A stretch of 64,000 nt of DNA. Origin: Exiguobacterium undae DSM 14481 (lineage in GTDB: Bacteria; Bacillota; Bacilli; Exiguobacteriales; Exiguobacteriaceae). The stretch lies in contig NZ_KK211187.1 in the NCBI RefSeq assembly GCF_000620805.1, forward strand, positions 715,957-779,956. The letters run 5' to 3'. The position numbers and the translations under genes were made by a program. The notes beneath the pieces were generated by a model. It had not been told where the DNA came from, did not search any database, and was given only the letters and a program-made list of their open reading frames with translations. Below are positions 14,092 through 23,438 of this stretch, in pieces; the first letter of the stretch is position 1; each line of letters begins with the position of its first letter.

Positions 14092-14982
14092 TTAGTTGAG
14101 TAATTGTAAGACGCCTTGTGGCAAGGCGTTGGCTTGCGCGATCATCGCCATGCCCGATTGATTGAGAATGTTGTACTTCGCATACTCCATCATCTCACGT
14201 GCCATATCGGTGTCACGGATTCGTGACTCGGATGCCGTCAGGTTTTCTTTGCTGACGCTGAGGACGGATGACATTGCTTCAAACCGGTTTTGGATTGCTC
14301 CGAGTTTTGCCCGTTGTTGGGAAATCGTATCGATCGCTTTCGTGTAAAGGCTGATGGCTTGATCGGCGTCACTGCTTGTCATGACGCTGAGCGCGTATTC
14401 CGGTGTGCCGTCGTCACTCGGGAAATCGAGAGGACGGACATTTTCGTTCAGTTGTGTCGTCGAGGCGATGCCGATGTTACGTGCACGCATATCATCGATC
14501 GTCAAAGAGATGCCTTCACTCGCACCGGCGTTTGTCTGGATAAAGACAGCATTGTCTTTTCCATATGCACCTGTCAGTAATTTTTTGCCGTTAAACTGCG
14601 TCGTTTCGGCAATTCGTGAGACTTCGTTCGTCAGCTGATTGATCTCTTCCTGGATCGCCGTCCGGTCTTCCGTCGCGAGTGTTCCGTTACCGGCTTGAAC
14701 AGCCAGTTCCCGCATCCGTTGCAGGAGGCTGTGGGTTTCGCTGAGTCCGCCTTCGACCGTCTGAACCATCGAGATACCGTCAAGGACGTTTTGTTCCGCT
14801 TTATCAAGCGCTTTAAGACGGTTGCGCATCTTTTCAGAAATCGCGAGACCCGCCGCATCATCGGCACCGCGGTTGATTTTTTGACCGCTCGACAGTTTAT
14901 CCATCGTCGTCTTGACGTTGAGCTGATTGGCGCTTAAGTTTCGATAGGCTTTTAGAGCCTGTACATTGTTTGAAATCCGCAT
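14092..14982 (-). CDS. Second flagellin, 296 aa, intronless
   Basis: Typical flagellin ends: MRISNNVQALKAYRNLSANQ and [20 protein letters not shown] at the N-terminus, RIRDTDMAREMMEYAKYNIL and [11 protein letters not shown] at the C-terminus. The variable middle is much shorter than in hag, so the subunit is nearly D0/D1 only. The final residue is Asn, not Arg. It is coupled to the upstream fliS-like gene by a TAATG overlap, suggesting a dedicated chaperone. It could be a minor filament component or an alternative flagellin. It carries no intron at the matching site. Confidence 0.92.
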   Translation of the reverse strand: MRISNNVQALKAYRNLSANQLNVKTTMDKLSSGQKINRGADDAAGLAISEKMRNRLKALDKAEQNVLDGISMVQTVEGGLSETHSLLQRMRELAVQAGNGTLATEDRTAIQEEINQLTNEVSRIAETTQFNGKKLLTGAYGKDNAVFIQTNAGASEGISLTIDDMRARNIGIASTTQLNENVRPLDFPSDDGTPEYALSVMTSSDADQAISLYTKAIDTISQQRAKLGAIQNRFEAMSSVLSVSKENLTASESRIRDTDMAREMMEYAKYNILNQSGMAMIAQANALPQGVLQLLN

Positions 14983-15374
14983 TAATAGTCCATCCCTTCA
15001 TAACGCTCATGGTGTGCCGCCCGAACGAGGGGACGGTCTTTCTTCAGACTGGCTGCTTGCCAGGTGACGAGCAATTCTTCTGTCAGTTGCAACAATTCTT
15101 CCAAGCGTGCTGGCTCGATGTAGGCCTGTAACGTCTGTTCGGCTAAGTAATAATACAGTTGATCGAGTTGCGCTGTGATGATGCCGCCTTCGTCGTTCAG
15201 TCCGGCCTGCAGTTTCTCAAGCAGTTGGTAAGCTTTTTGCAGACGGCTGTTGACGGCATCGAACCGTCGTTCGTCACGACTGAGGATTGCCTGTTCATAT
15301 TGCAGGACAAGTCCTTTTAACATCGTCTCCGTCAATTGTTGCGGTGTCATCTGGTACAGTTCTTGTTCGGTCAT
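14982..15374 (-). CDS. FliS-like flagellin chaperone paralogue, 130 aa
   Basis: Resembles FliS in length and pattern: an N-terminal YQMTPQQLTETMLKGLVLQYEQ helix, then LQAGLNDEGGIITAQLDQLYYYLAEQ, and TEELLVTWQAA. Divergent from the FliS at 10127. It sits immediately upstream of the second flagellin, which is the expected client. Start overlaps the end of the flhB-like gene (ATGA). Confidence 0.75.
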   Translation of the reverse strand: MTEQELYQMTPQQLTETMLKGLVLQYEQAILSRDERRFDAVNSRLQKAYQLLEKLQAGLNDEGGIITAQLDQLYYYLAEQTLQAYIEPARLEELLQLTEELLVTWQAASLKKDRPLVRAAHHERYEGMDY

Positions 15375-15661
15375 GAGTTCCGTCCTTTCGCGTGATCCAG
15401 TTCTTCAATCAACAGTAACAGTTCCGCCATCACGTCATAGAGTTGCGGGGGAATCGCCGTTCCGAGGTCGAGGTCGAGCAGGTGACCGAGCAGTGACGTG
15501 TCTTGTTCGATTGCGACGCCGCTTGCCCGGGCTTCCTGTAAAATTCGGTCGGCTGCGGCACCGGTCGCCCGGGCGACGACGATCGGCGCATTGCCGGACG
15601 CTTCATCGTACCGGAGGACGGCCGCTGATTTGCGATGTTTTAAATCAATTTTCTGATACAT
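15371..15661 (-). CDS. FlhB C-terminal domain-like protein (YlqH family), 96 aa
   Basis: Matches the cytoplasmic part of the flagellar export gate protein FlhB without its membrane domain: AAVLRYDEASGNAPIVVARATG, then GVAIEQDTSLLGHLLDLDLGTAIPPQLYDVMAELL. The autocleavage NPTH motif of FlhB is absent (GNAP instead). Such stand-alone FlhB-like proteins can interact with export machinery; its task here is inferred. Start ATG 15661, 9 nt after ylqG-like. Confidence 0.82.
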   Translation of the reverse strand: MYQKIDLKHRKSAAVLRYDEASGNAPIVVARATGAAADRILQEARASGVAIEQDTSLLGHLLDLDLGTAIPPQLYDVMAELLLLIEELDHAKGRNS

Positions 15662-15670
15662 GGCTCCTCC

Positions 15671-17566
15671 TTAAATCCGGTAATCGTAACCGGTTGGGGT
15701 CTCATCCGGTTTGACGGCTGTTGGGGTGGTCTGTTCCTTCGTAAAGGCGTCAAACCGAATCTTGACGTCCTGGTAACCCGTCGCCTGCAAGGCATCGGTC
15801 GTCCGTTCGAGGAACGGTGTCGCTAGACGCTCGAGGAGCGGGAAATCATTTTCAATCGTAATCTGCATCTTCCGGTTAACAGTCTCGACACGAACGCCGA
15901 TGTCCCCGAGTCGTGGGGTCTCGAGCTGGACATACAACGTGTTGTTTTCCCAGTCGATCACTTCATCCGGTCGCTTATTTTGTAAGTGGACATGCAGTCC
16001 GGCTGTCCCTTCGACGAGTTGAACGGGCAGGGCGAGCAACAGTTGTTGCAGTTGCTGGTTGTTGTCCGGTTTATTGACCTGTTGCTGCGTCGTCAGGAAC
16101 GTCTGCAGTTTGGTGGCTTCCGGGTTGGCAGCCGGTGTCGCAAGTTTTAATTCAGCCGTCTGCAGCTGAAGCGTTTTTTGGACGGTCTCCTGTAAAACAC
16201 GGGGACTGTTTTGTCCCGGCTCATACGGAATCGGTCGTTGAGATGCTGGTGCTTGAGTTGGCGCCGGAGTCGTATTCGCGACGACAGGACGCGGCATCGT
16301 ATTCAATTCCGGCAAATAGGCGGTCCGGACATTGGTCGGAGCGAAGCGGAAGGCTTCCAGTGCTTGGAGGACGTCTTGGACGACGGCCTTTGCTTCCGCA
16401 CCGCGTCCGAGAAACGCCAGTTCCGTTCCCCGTTCCAGTTTCGATAACAGTTGAATCAATTGTTTTTCATCGCGCATGCTCGTATGTAACATCGCATCGG
16501 TCTGTTGGAACGTCTGACGCAGCCGGTTCGCGGTGCTTTCGATGACTTGCGCCATCTGGAGCGGCCGTTCCTCGATCAGCGGTTCGATTTGACGCAGTTG
16601 CGAGACAATCGTCCGCTGCTGGCTCCGGAAATCATTTGTCACTTCGGCGAGCCGTGGTGTCACCTCGGCGATGACCGTCAGATTTGAGCGAACGGGTGGA
16701 GCAAGCGGTGCCGCTTTTTCTGAAACCGGCTGCTGGGCTTGGGTGATGACGGCGGTCAATTGATCGAGTTTGCTTGGCGCCGGTCGTTCCGCAAGCACCG
16801 GGCGTTCACTCGGAAAATAAGTCCGCAGTTGTTCGCGCACTTGCGTCAGTTCGCCGCGGTCGATCCGGGCGAGAATGTCCGGTTGGACGTCCGGTGGTAA
16901 GTGTGCCGCGATTTGCCGAAGGGCAACCGGTGTCGCCTGATCGATGTCACGGTGCGTCGGCAGCGTCACCCGGGCGACGTCAAGTGCGATGACGTTGCTG
17001 AGCGTCGGTTTCTCGAGGACGGCCTGGCGCTCTGGTAAGACGTCGACCAACGAATCGGTCGAGCCGAGCAACTGGGCAATCAAGGCATCGGCTTCTGCCG
17101 GTAAGGCACTGTCGGACGGCCGCGTCACGAGTTGCAGGACCAAATCCTTGTATGTGCCTTGGAGTGCAGCGACGAGCTTGGCGACCGTCTCCGGGGTCTG
17201 AGGCAGTTGACCGGTCGCGAGCAACCGGGCGACGGCCTGTTTCAGTTCCGGCGGGAGTTCGTCGAGTAAGGTCGCATCGACACCAGACGAATCGGGTTTG
17301 ACCGGACCGGTCGGCGGGACGTCTGCTTGGTCGGTGATCTGTTCAATCAGATAACCTTCCGCTGTCTGGCCTTTGACCTTAAATTGAAAGGTGCCTTCCG
17401 GAACTTCACCCGTGAAGGTCATCTCGACTTTCTCGCGACCGACCTGGACGAGTGCCGTGTTCGGACCGGTCTTTTCAAGGACGGTGCCGCTGTAGGTTTT
17501 TGTCTCCGACAAGGCGGTCGGGGCAGCCGAACGGGTCGGACTGGTTGGATTCATCTGGATATTCAT
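15671..17566 (-). CDS. YlqG/FliK-like protein, 631 aa
   Basis: A long Pro/Thr/Gln/Ala-rich, low-complexity protein with no membrane segment. The last about 130 residues (LLLALPVQLVEGTAGLHVHL, then LGDIGVRVETVNRKMQITIEND) look like the C-terminal hook-length control domain of FliK, as in B. subtilis YlqG. Its gene precedes a ylqH-like gene as in B. subtilis. Whether it is a second FliK or a paralogue for other export is open. AAAGGAGG lies before the ATG. First gene of the operon. Confidence 0.75.
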   Translation of the reverse strand: MNIQMNPTSPTRSAAPTALSETKTYSGTVLEKTGPNTALVQVGREKVEMTFTGEVPEGTFQFKVKGQTAEGYLIEQITDQADVPPTGPVKPDSSGVDATLLDELPPELKQAVARLLATGQLPQTPETVAKLVAALQGTYKDLVLQLVTRPSDSALPAEADALIAQLLGSTDSLVDVLPERQAVLEKPTLSNVIALDVARVTLPTHRDIDQATPVALRQIAAHLPPDVQPDILARIDRGELTQVREQLRTYFPSERPVLAERPAPSKLDQLTAVITQAQQPVSEKAAPLAPPVRSNLTVIAEVTPRLAEVTNDFRSQQRTIVSQLRQIEPLIEERPLQMAQVIESTANRLRQTFQQTDAMLHTSMRDEKQLIQLLSKLERGTELAFLGRGAEAKAVVQDVLQALEAFRFAPTNVRTAYLPELNTMPRPVVANTTPAPTQAPASQRPIPYEPGQNSPRVLQETVQKTLQLQTAELKLATPAANPEATKLQTFLTTQQQVNKPDNNQQLQQLLLALPVQLVEGTAGLHVHLQNKRPDEVIDWENNTLYVQLETPRLGDIGVRVETVNRKMQITIENDFPLLERLATPFLERTTDALQATGYQDVKIRFDAFTKEQTTPTAVKPDETPTGYDYRI

Positions 17567-17606
17567 CGATGAACCTCCTTTCTTGATAAATTCTTCATCT
17601 TATTAT

Positions 17607-17614
17607 ATATCGGC
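17607..17614 (-). promoter_or_regulatory. Sigma-D -10 box before the ylqG-like operon
   Basis: GCCGATAT is a perfect motility-sigma -10 on the minus strand. The corresponding -35 region reads CAAT at a 14-nt spacing, a poor match to TAAA, and lies in the comK terminator hairpin. Confidence 0.5.
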
Positions 17615-17617
17615 ACA

Positions 17618-17656
17618 AACAAAAAAGGATTGAGCGAATTCATCGCCCAACCCATT
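17618..17656 (-). terminator. Terminator of comK
   Basis: On the minus strand GGGTTGGGCGA pairs with TCGCTCAATCC, followed by TTTTTTG. Confidence 0.8.
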
Positions 17657-17660
17657 TTTT

Positions 17661-18167
17661 TTACGATTTGATTGCATTAAAGCGGTCCTCTAATGTCATC
17701 GCGTTCAATTGCTGGTAACGAGCCATCAGCTCGCCGGTTGCTTTCATTTGGTTGCGGACGATGTAAGGAGAGGCGTTTACGGGAAGGATCATGCCGTTAC
17801 GAGTTTTGAGTTTAGTCTGTCCGTCTTCCTCGATGACTTCGGACATGTGACTCCAGGCATACCACTCGCAATCATCACGTTTTGGTGATTTGGTAGGGAA
17901 AAAGACAAGACCGAGTGTCGGTTCGATGACGACCGGAACTTTTCCTTTCACGGAAGCGACACGTTTAGCGGTGACAATCCGTTCCTCGATGGAACTGTTG
18001 TACTGTCTGCAAGACAACTGCAGGAGTTGATACGGACGAAGCGGCGTCATGATCGTTGACCCGTCTTCTAAGACGATGATGGATTGTTTCATCATGTCAT
18101 AACAGGGCAAAATCGCAACGGTCCGTTTCGTGATTCGATACTTTTCGTCATTATGGAATGGTCGCAT
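17661..18167 (-). CDS. comK: Competence transcription factor ComK
   Basis: 168 aa. The pattern fits ComK: TIAVLP-like TVAILPCYD, PLRPYQLLQLSCRQYNSSIE (PLxIVxxSCRxxGSS in B. subtilis), a central VIEPTLGLVFFPTKSPKRDD-CEWY block, and SPYIVRNQMKA. ComK activates DNA uptake genes by binding AT-rich boxes. Shorter than the B. subtilis protein at the C-terminus. AAGGAGG is 10 nt before the ATG. It has its own promoter at 18223-18251 and does not belong to the flagellar operon. Confidence 0.85.
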   Translation of the reverse strand: MRPFHNDEKYRITKRTVAILPCYDMMKQSIIVLEDGSTIMTPLRPYQLLQLSCRQYNSSIEERIVTAKRVASVKGKVPVVIEPTLGLVFFPTKSPKRDDCEWYAWSHMSEVIEEDGQTKLKTRNGMILPVNASPYIVRNQMKATGELMARYQQLNAMTLEDRFNAIKS

Positions 18168-18222
18168 TCGACTGCATCCTCCTTAGATAGGACAATGGAT
18201 AAAATAGGTAATTACTAACGAT

Positions 18223-18251
18223 ATAATACAATACTACACCTGTAATGACAA
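18223..18251 (-). promoter_or_regulatory. Sigma-A promoter of comK
   Basis: On the minus strand TTGTCA (plus 18246-18251), a 17-nt spacer, TATTAT (plus 18223-18228). The leader would be about 50 nt. The flanking sequence is strongly AT-rich, as around other comK promoters. Confidence 0.65.
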
Positions 18252-18333
18252 TGTAATTTTTTGAAATATAGAGCAATAAGTGGCTTCGTTCGGTTTGATT
18301 TGATATTGAATTCAAATTAATCAGAATTTTTAA

Positions 18334-18362
18334 TTGTCAATAATTGCTTCTTTTGCTAGTAT
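18334..18362 (+). promoter_or_regulatory. Promoter of the cold shock gene
   Basis: TTGTCA (18334-18339), a 17-nt spacer, TAGTAT (18357-18362), giving a leader of about 50 nt that includes the hairpin GAGAGC-TTGC-TCTC. Confidence 0.65.
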
Positions 18363-18417
18363 AGACGGTAGAGAGCTTGCTCTCGCTATCCAGTTTGCGA
18401 AGGGAACGTGAATTCGA

Positions 18418-18618
18418 ATGGAACAAGGTAAAGTAAAATGGTTCAATGCTGAAAAAGGTTACGGCTTCATCGAGACATCAGATGCAAAAGACGTCTTCGT
18501 CCACTTCTCAGCGATTCAAGCAGAAGGTTACAAATCACTTGAAGAAGGCGAAGAAGTAGAATTCGAGATCGTCGAAGGCGATCGTGGTCCTCAAGCAGCA
18601 AACGTCTCGAAACTGTAA
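18418..18618 (+). CDS. Cold shock protein (CspA/CspB family), 66 aa
   Basis: Full-length cold shock domain with both RNA-binding motifs: KGYGFI (RNP1) and VFVHF (RNP2), within [19 protein letters not shown]. These proteins bind single-stranded RNA and DNA and act as RNA chaperones. Monocistronic, with its own promoter and terminator. Which paralogue it is cannot be decided. Confidence 0.95.
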   Translation: MEQGKVKWFNAEKGYGFIETSDAKDVFVHFSAIQAEGYKSLEEGEEVEFEIVEGDRGPQAANVSKL

Positions 18619-18635
18619 TCCCGTTAGCAGCCACC

Positions 18636-18672
18636 ACCGTTTTTAGGAATCCCCTAAAAGCGGTTTTTTTGT
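18636..18672 (+). terminator. Terminator of the cold shock gene
   Basis: ACCGTTTTTAGG pairs with CCTAAAAGCGGT, then TTTTTT. Confidence 0.85.
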
Positions 18673-18696
18673 TTCATCTCAATTTGTTAAGGGTAT
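18671..18696 (+). promoter_or_regulatory. Possible sigma-B promoter before hpf
   Basis: GTTTCA (18671-18676), a 14-nt spacer, GGGTAT (18691-18696) resembles the general-stress consensus GTTTAA-N12-14-GGGTAT. B. subtilis hpf (yvyD) is a known sigma-B target. It implies a leader of about 200 nt, so it is uncertain. An extended -10 (TGG-TATAAT, -10 at 18801-18806) closer to the gene could be the vegetative promoter. Confidence 0.4.
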
Positions 18697-18900
18697 ATAC
18701 GCTAATATCAACATGCAACAACTATTATAGTACGCTAGGAATCAAGGGAGATGTTCAACAGAATGTCATCGTTTTCATTTCCTTGAAGGGCTTATCGTGG
18801 TATAATAATTACGAACCAAAGAATTTGCAATTTTCAGAAGGAAACGACTGAAGAGATGACGAATTCATAGGTTCAACCGGTTACTTAAGGAGGAGTTTAC

Positions 18901-19464
18901 ATGATCTACAACATTCGCGGTGAAAACTTGGACGTCACAGATGCTCTCAAGGATTACGTCGAGAAAAAGCTTGAAAAGTTAACTCGTTATTTTACAACTC
19001 CTACGGAAGCGCAAACGGCTTATGTCAATCTCAAAGTCAACAATGAGAAACAAAAAGTCGAAGTGACGATTCCAATGCCAAACCTCTTGCTTCGCGCAGA
19101 GGATGTCAATGGCGACATGTACGCAGCAATCGACCTCGTCGTCGATAAGCTCGAACGTCAAATCCGGAAACACAAAACGAAGATCAACCGGAGAGGCCGT
19201 GCCAAAGACGGCGGTATTGGGGAGTACTTCAAAACGCTCGAGGGACCGGAGGCAGACGCACCTGTCTACGAAGAGGATGAAGCGGAACTCGAACTCGTTC
19301 GAACAAAACGTTTCACACTTAAGCCGATGGACACAGAAGAAGCGATTCTTCAAATGGACATGCTCGGTCACACGTTCTTCGTCTTCTCAGACGCAGAAAC
19401 GGGTAACACGAACGTCGTCTACCGTCGGAAAGATGGTCGTTACGGCTTGATTGAACCAGAATAA
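18901..19464 (+). CDS. hpf: Long ribosome hibernation promoting factor
   Basis: 187 aa. The N-terminal HPF/RaiA domain (residues 1-100: IRGENLDVTDALKDYVEKKLEKL) is followed by a linker and the C-terminal dimerisation domain of long HPF (about 130-187: RTKRFTLKPMDTEEAILQMDMLGHTFFVF). Long HPF pairs 70S ribosomes into inactive 100S dimers in stationary phase. AAGGAGG precedes the ATG. Monocistronic, upstream of secA as in related bacteria. Confidence 0.95.
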   Translation: MIYNIRGENLDVTDALKDYVEKKLEKLTRYFTTPTEAQTAYVNLKVNNEKQKVEVTIPMPNLLLRAEDVNGDMYAAIDLVVDKLERQIRKHKTKINRRGRAKDGGIGEYFKTLEGPEADAPVYEEDEAELELVRTKRFTLKPMDTEEAILQMDMLGHTFFVFSDAETGNTNVVYRRKDGRYGLIEPE

Positions 19465-19472
19465 TGAATCTA

Positions 19473-19507
19473 CAGGGGACTCGTTCTACGGAACGGGTCC
19501 CCTTTTG
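19473..19507 (+). terminator. Terminator of hpf
   Basis: AGGGGACTCGTT pairs with AACGGGTCCCCT, then TTTT. Confidence 0.8.
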
Positions 19508-19681
19508 GTATGCTAAAAAACTATATATCGATAGAGGGTATGTCCGTCTAAAGTTGGATTTCAGAGGAAGCAGTCGGTCCGCTTGTTGAAATTTGACGGC
19601 GTATTCGGTACACTGAATAAAGGAAAAATCTCGGAATTCTGTTCGTTTTAAGAATCGTTCGAAGTAAGGGGACTGTAAGGC

Positions 19682-22201
19682 ATGGCTAATTTTCTAAAAG
19701 AGTTATTCGCACCGACAAAACGTGTGCTGAAAAAAGCAGAGAAAGCGGCAGATGCCGTTGAATCATTTGAGGCCCAAGTAGGAGCCTTATCCGATCAAGA
19801 ATTAGAAGGAAAAGCGGTCGAATTCCGAACGCGTCTTGAGAATGGCGAAGACCTCGATGATATCTTGCCGGAAGCGTTCGCCGTCTGTCGTGAAGTATCG
19901 ACACGTGTCTTAGGCATGCGTCATTACCGTGTCCAGTTAATCGGTGGATACGTGCTGCATAACGGTGATATCGCCGAAATGAAAACCGGGGAAGGGAAAA
20001 CGCTTGTTGCGACGCTTCCCGTCTATTTGAATGCCCTCGCCGGAAACGGTGTCCACGTCATCACCGTCAACGAATACTTGGCGAAACGTGACCGTGACAT
20101 CATGGAGCCGCTCTACGCGGCACTCGGTCTGTCAGTCGGCTTGAACCTCTCGAGCATGTCGCGTCAAGAAAAACAAGCAGCGTACAGCTGTGACATCACG
20201 TACGGAACAAACAACGAGTTTGGATTCGATTACCTGCGTGACAACATGGTGCTCTATAAAGAAGACCGTGTCCAACGTCCGCTTTCCTTTGCCGTCGTCG
20301 ATGAAGTCGACTCAATCCTTGTCGATGAAGCACGGACGCCGCTGATCATTTCGGGATCTGCCGAAAAATCAACGTCGCTGTACTCGCAGGCAGATATGTT
20401 TGCGAAGATGATGAAGGCGGATGAAGACTATACGGTCGACATCAAGACGAAAAGTGTCCTGTTGACGGAACAAGGAATCGATCGCGCTGAGAAATATTTC
20501 GGCATCGACAACTTGTTTGGTCTCGAGCATATCGCACTCAACCACCACTTGAGCCTTGCGCTCCGTGCCAACTCCGTCATGCACCGTGACGTCGACTACA
20601 TGATTCGGGAAGACGAAGTCATGATCATCGACCAATTCACGGGACGTGTCATGGAAGGCCGCCGTTACTCGGAAGGGCTGCACCAAGCGATCGAAGCAAA
20701 AGAAGGCGTCGAGATTCAACGCGAATCGATGACACTTGCGACGATCACGTATCAAAACTTCTTCCGGATGTACACGAAACTGGCCGGTATGACCGGGACA
20801 GCGAAAACCGAGGAAGAAGAATTCCGTAACATCTACAACATGCACGTCGTACCGGTACCGACAAACAAACCGATCGTTCGGGACGACCAGCCGGACTTGA
20901 TCTTCAAGACGATGAACGGCAAGTTTGCTGCGGTCGCGGACGAAATCGAACGCGCTCACCGCGAAGGTCAACCGGTTCTCGTCGGGACGGTTGCCGTCGA
21001 GACGTCGGAGTTGCTCAGCAGCATCCTCAAGAAACGCGGCATCCGCCACGAAGTCTTGAACGCGAAGAACCATGCGCGGGAAGCAGAAATCATCGAGAAC
21101 GCGGGACAACCGAACGCAGTGACGATCGCGACGAACATGGCCGGTCGTGGTACCGACATCAAGCTCGGACAAGGCGTCATTGAAAAGGGTGGTCTCTACA
21201 TCCTCGGAACGGAACGTCACGAATCACGCCGGATCGACAATCAGCTTCGTGGTCGGGCAGGACGTCAAGGAGACCCGGGTGCGTCCCAGTTCTACTTGTC
21301 ACTCGAAGATGAACTGATGCGTCGTTTCGGATCGGATTCCCTGCAATCGATGATGGACCGTCTTGGAATGGACGATTCTCAACCAATCGAAAGCCGGATG
21401 GTTTCACGTGCTGTCGAGTCGGCCCAAAAACGGGTCGAAGGAAATAACTTTGATGCGCGGAAACAAGTTCTCGGCTACGATAACGTCATGGCTGATCAAC
21501 GGAAAGTCATGTACGCGGACCGGGCAGCGATTCTTGACGCGCAGTCGGTTTCCGACATCGTGCGTCCAATGATGATTCAGACGATCGAATCTGGTGTCCA
21601 TCAGTACACACCAGTCGAGTTCGTACCGGAAGAGTGGAGCATCGGTGCACTTGCCGATTGGGCCAACCAAACGCTTGCGATCGAAGAAAAAGTGTCGGAG
21701 CAGGACTTGTTCGGTAAAGAACGCGAAGAAATCATCGAACTCTTGCAAGAACGTGCCTTTGCCCACTATGAGCACAAACGCTCAGAAGTGCCGGCAGAAG
21801 CGTTCGACGAGTTTGAGAAGGTCATCGTGCTCCGTGCGGTCGATCAGCACTGGATGAACCATATCGATCAAATGGATCAACTGCGCGAAGGGATTCACTT
21901 ACGTGCTTACGGTCAAAACGACCCGCTCCGTGAATACCAGTCGGAAGGTTCGATGATGTTTGATACGATGAACGCGGCGATTGCAGAAGAAGTGACGCAA
22001 TTCGTCCTCCGGGCGGATCTTGATCCGAACCTGAAACGCGAAAAAGTCGTCAAAGACGAAGTCGCCGTTTCCGGAAAAGAAGACAAGGTCGTCAAAAAGG
22101 CGCCGGTCCGGAAAAATCCAAATGAACAAATCGGACGCAACGATCCTTGTTGGTGCGGATCCGGTAAAAAATATAAGAACTGTCACGGCCGTCAGGCATA
22201 A
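19682..22201 (+). CDS. secA: Preprotein translocase ATPase SecA
   Basis: 839 aa, usual length. Walker A is MKTGEGKT, the DEAD-type box is [19 protein letters not shown], and the second helicase domain shows [14 protein letters not shown] and [11 protein letters not shown]. The C-terminal zinc-binding tail [13 protein letters not shown] contacts SecB-like partners and lipids. SecA drives unfolded proteins through SecYEG. Followed by a terminator, then prfB 67 nt downstream. Confidence 0.98.
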   Translation: MANFLKELFAPTKRVLKKAEKAADAVESFEAQVGALSDQELEGKAVEFRTRLENGEDLDDILPEAFAVCREVSTRVLGMRHYRVQLIGGYVLHNGDIAEMKTGEGKTLVATLPVYLNALAGNGVHVITVNEYLAKRDRDIMEPLYAALGLSVGLNLSSMSRQEKQAAYSCDITYGTNNEFGFDYLRDNMVLYKEDRVQRPLSFAVVDEVDSILVDEARTPLIISGSAEKSTSLYSQADMFAKMMKADEDYTVDIKTKSVLLTEQGIDRAEKYFGIDNLFGLEHIALNHHLSLALRANSVMHRDVDYMIREDEVMIIDQFTGRVMEGRRYSEGLHQAIEAKEGVEIQRESMTLATITYQNFFRMYTKLAGMTGTAKTEEEEFRNIYNMHVVPVPTNKPIVRDDQPDLIFKTMNGKFAAVADEIERAHREGQPVLVGTVAVETSELLSSILKKRGIRHEVLNAKNHAREAEIIENAGQPNAVTIATNMAGRGTDIKLGQGVIEKGGLYILGTERHESRRIDNQLRGRAGRQGDPGASQFYLSLEDELMRRFGSDSLQSMMDRLGMDDSQPIESRMVSRAVESAQKRVEGNNFDARKQVLGYDNVMADQRKVMYADRAAILDAQSVSDIVRPMMIQTIESGVHQYTPVEFVPEEWSIGALADWANQTLAIEEKVSEQDLFGKEREEIIELLQERAFAHYEHKRSEVPAEAFDEFEKVIVLRAVDQHWMNHIDQMDQLREGIHLRAYGQNDPLREYQSEGSMMFDTMNAAIAEEVTQFVLRADLDPNLKREKVVKDEVAVSGKEDKVVKKAPVRKNPNEQIGRNDPCWCGSGKKYKNCHGRQA

Positions 22202-22216
22202 GTGACGAAGCGGCTG

Positions 22217-22244
22217 AAAGAGGCGGGAGATTCCTGCCTCTTTT
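22217..22244 (+). terminator. Hairpin between secA and prfB
   Basis: AAAGAGGCGGGA pairs with TCCTGCCTCTTT around a short loop, followed by TT. Confidence 0.65.
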
Positions 22245-22268
22245 GACGGAAAGAGAAGGTGGAACACA

Positions 22269-23369
22269 ATGGAATTAGCAGAAATACGCAATACCGCCGA
22301 GTGGATGGAAAAGAAGCTCGATGAATACAAAGCATCACTTGATCTTGAGACGAAGATTTCACGGATCGAAGAGCTTGAAAACGAGATGACATATCCGGAC
22401 TTCTGGAACAATCAGGAGTCGGCGCAAAAAGTCATCGATGAGTCGAACGGTCTCAAAGCGATGGTCGATAAATACCAACACCTCGCAGACGGCCACGAAA
22501 ACATCGTCTTAACGTATGAATTGATCAAAGAAGAACCAGACGTCGAGTTGCAGGAAGAACTCGAGTCGGAGCTCGGCGACATCAAACGGAAGTTTGACGA
22601 GTTTGAATTACAGATTCTGTTGAACGGCGAGTACGATGCCAACAACGCAATCCTCGAATTACACCCGGGAGCCGGCGGAACCGAGTCACAAGACTGGGCG
22701 TCGATGTTGCTTCGGATGTACCAACGTTTCTGCGACAAGCAGGGCTGGAAAGTCGAAACGATGGACTATCAGCCGGGCGACGAAGCCGGCGTCAAATCGG
22801 TCACGCTGCGGATCCAGGGGCACAATGCCTATGGGTACTTAAAAGCAGAAAAAGGGATTCACCGTCTCGTCCGGATCTCGCCGTTTGATTCGTCAGGCCG
22901 CCGCCACACGTCATTCGTTTCATGTGACGTCATGCCGGAATTCAACGATGACATCGACATCGACATCCGGACGGAAGACTTGCGTGTCGATACGTACCGT
23001 GCGTCTGGTGCCGGTGGACAGCACATCAATACGACAGACTCTGCCGTTCGGATCACGCACGTGCCGACAGGCGTTGTCGTTTCATGTCAGCAGGAACGGT
23101 CGCAAATCAAGAACCGTGAAGCGGCGATGAAGATGTTGAAAGCAAAACTGTACCAACGCGAAATCGAAGAGAAACAAAAGAAACTCGACGAAATACGCGG
23201 CGAAAAATCAGACATCGCCTGGGGCAGCCAAATTCGTTCATACGTCTTCCACCCATACAGCATGGTCAAGGATCACCGGACGAACTACGAAGTCGGGAAT
23301 ACGCAAGGTGCAATGGATGGAGACATCATGGGCTTCATCGATGCGTATCTCCGTTTGATGAATATGTAA
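22269..23369 (+). CDS. prfB: Peptide chain release factor 2, no programmed frameshift
   Basis: 366 aa in a single frame. Recognises UGA and UAA and releases peptides through the GGQ loop ([10 protein letters not shown]). The codon-recognition region has [15 protein letters not shown]. In many bacteria prfB needs a +1 frameshift at CTT-TGA near codon 25; here the matching place reads YKASLDLET (codons TCA-CTT-GAT-CTT-GAG) with no stop. An AAGGTGG ribosome site precedes the ATG. Confidence 0.97.
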   Translation: MELAEIRNTAEWMEKKLDEYKASLDLETKISRIEELENEMTYPDFWNNQESAQKVIDESNGLKAMVDKYQHLADGHENIVLTYELIKEEPDVELQEELESELGDIKRKFDEFELQILLNGEYDANNAILELHPGAGGTESQDWASMLLRMYQRFCDKQGWKVETMDYQPGDEAGVKSVTLRIQGHNAYGYLKAEKGIHRLVRISPFDSSGRRHTSFVSCDVMPEFNDDIDIDIRTEDLRVDTYRASGAGGQHINTTDSAVRITHVPTGVVVSCQQERSQIKNREAAMKMLKAKLYQREIEEKQKKLDEIRGEKSDIAWGSQIRSYVFHPYSMVKDHRTNYEVGNTQGAMDGDIMGFIDAYLRLMNM

Positions 23370-23377
23370 TCTGTCAC

Positions 23378-23410
23378 GATACCGTCGGCCTATGTGTCGG
23401 CGGTTTTTTT
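23378..23410 (+). terminator. Terminator of prfB
   Basis: ACCGTCGGC pairs with GTCGGCGGT, then a run of seven T. Confidence 0.75.
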
Positions 23411-23438
23411 CTACCAATCGATCCAGGAGGCGAAACAG

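Noticed and set aside
15250-17572. Many plus-strand frames opposite the ylqG-like operon
   Set aside because: They are reverse-frame shadows of GC-rich coding sequence on the minus strand.
18736-18765. Possible sigma-H promoter before hpf (AGGAATC ... ACAGAAT)
   Set aside because: The spacer of 14 nt is too long for the usual 11-12 nt.
18669-18851. 60-aa frame between the cold shock gene and hpf
   Set aside because: Starts in the terminator, no ribosome site, and composition does not look coding.
20369-21220. 283-aa open frame antisense to secA
   Set aside because: It is a mirror of the highly biased secA codons, has no ribosome site and shows no protein-like motif.
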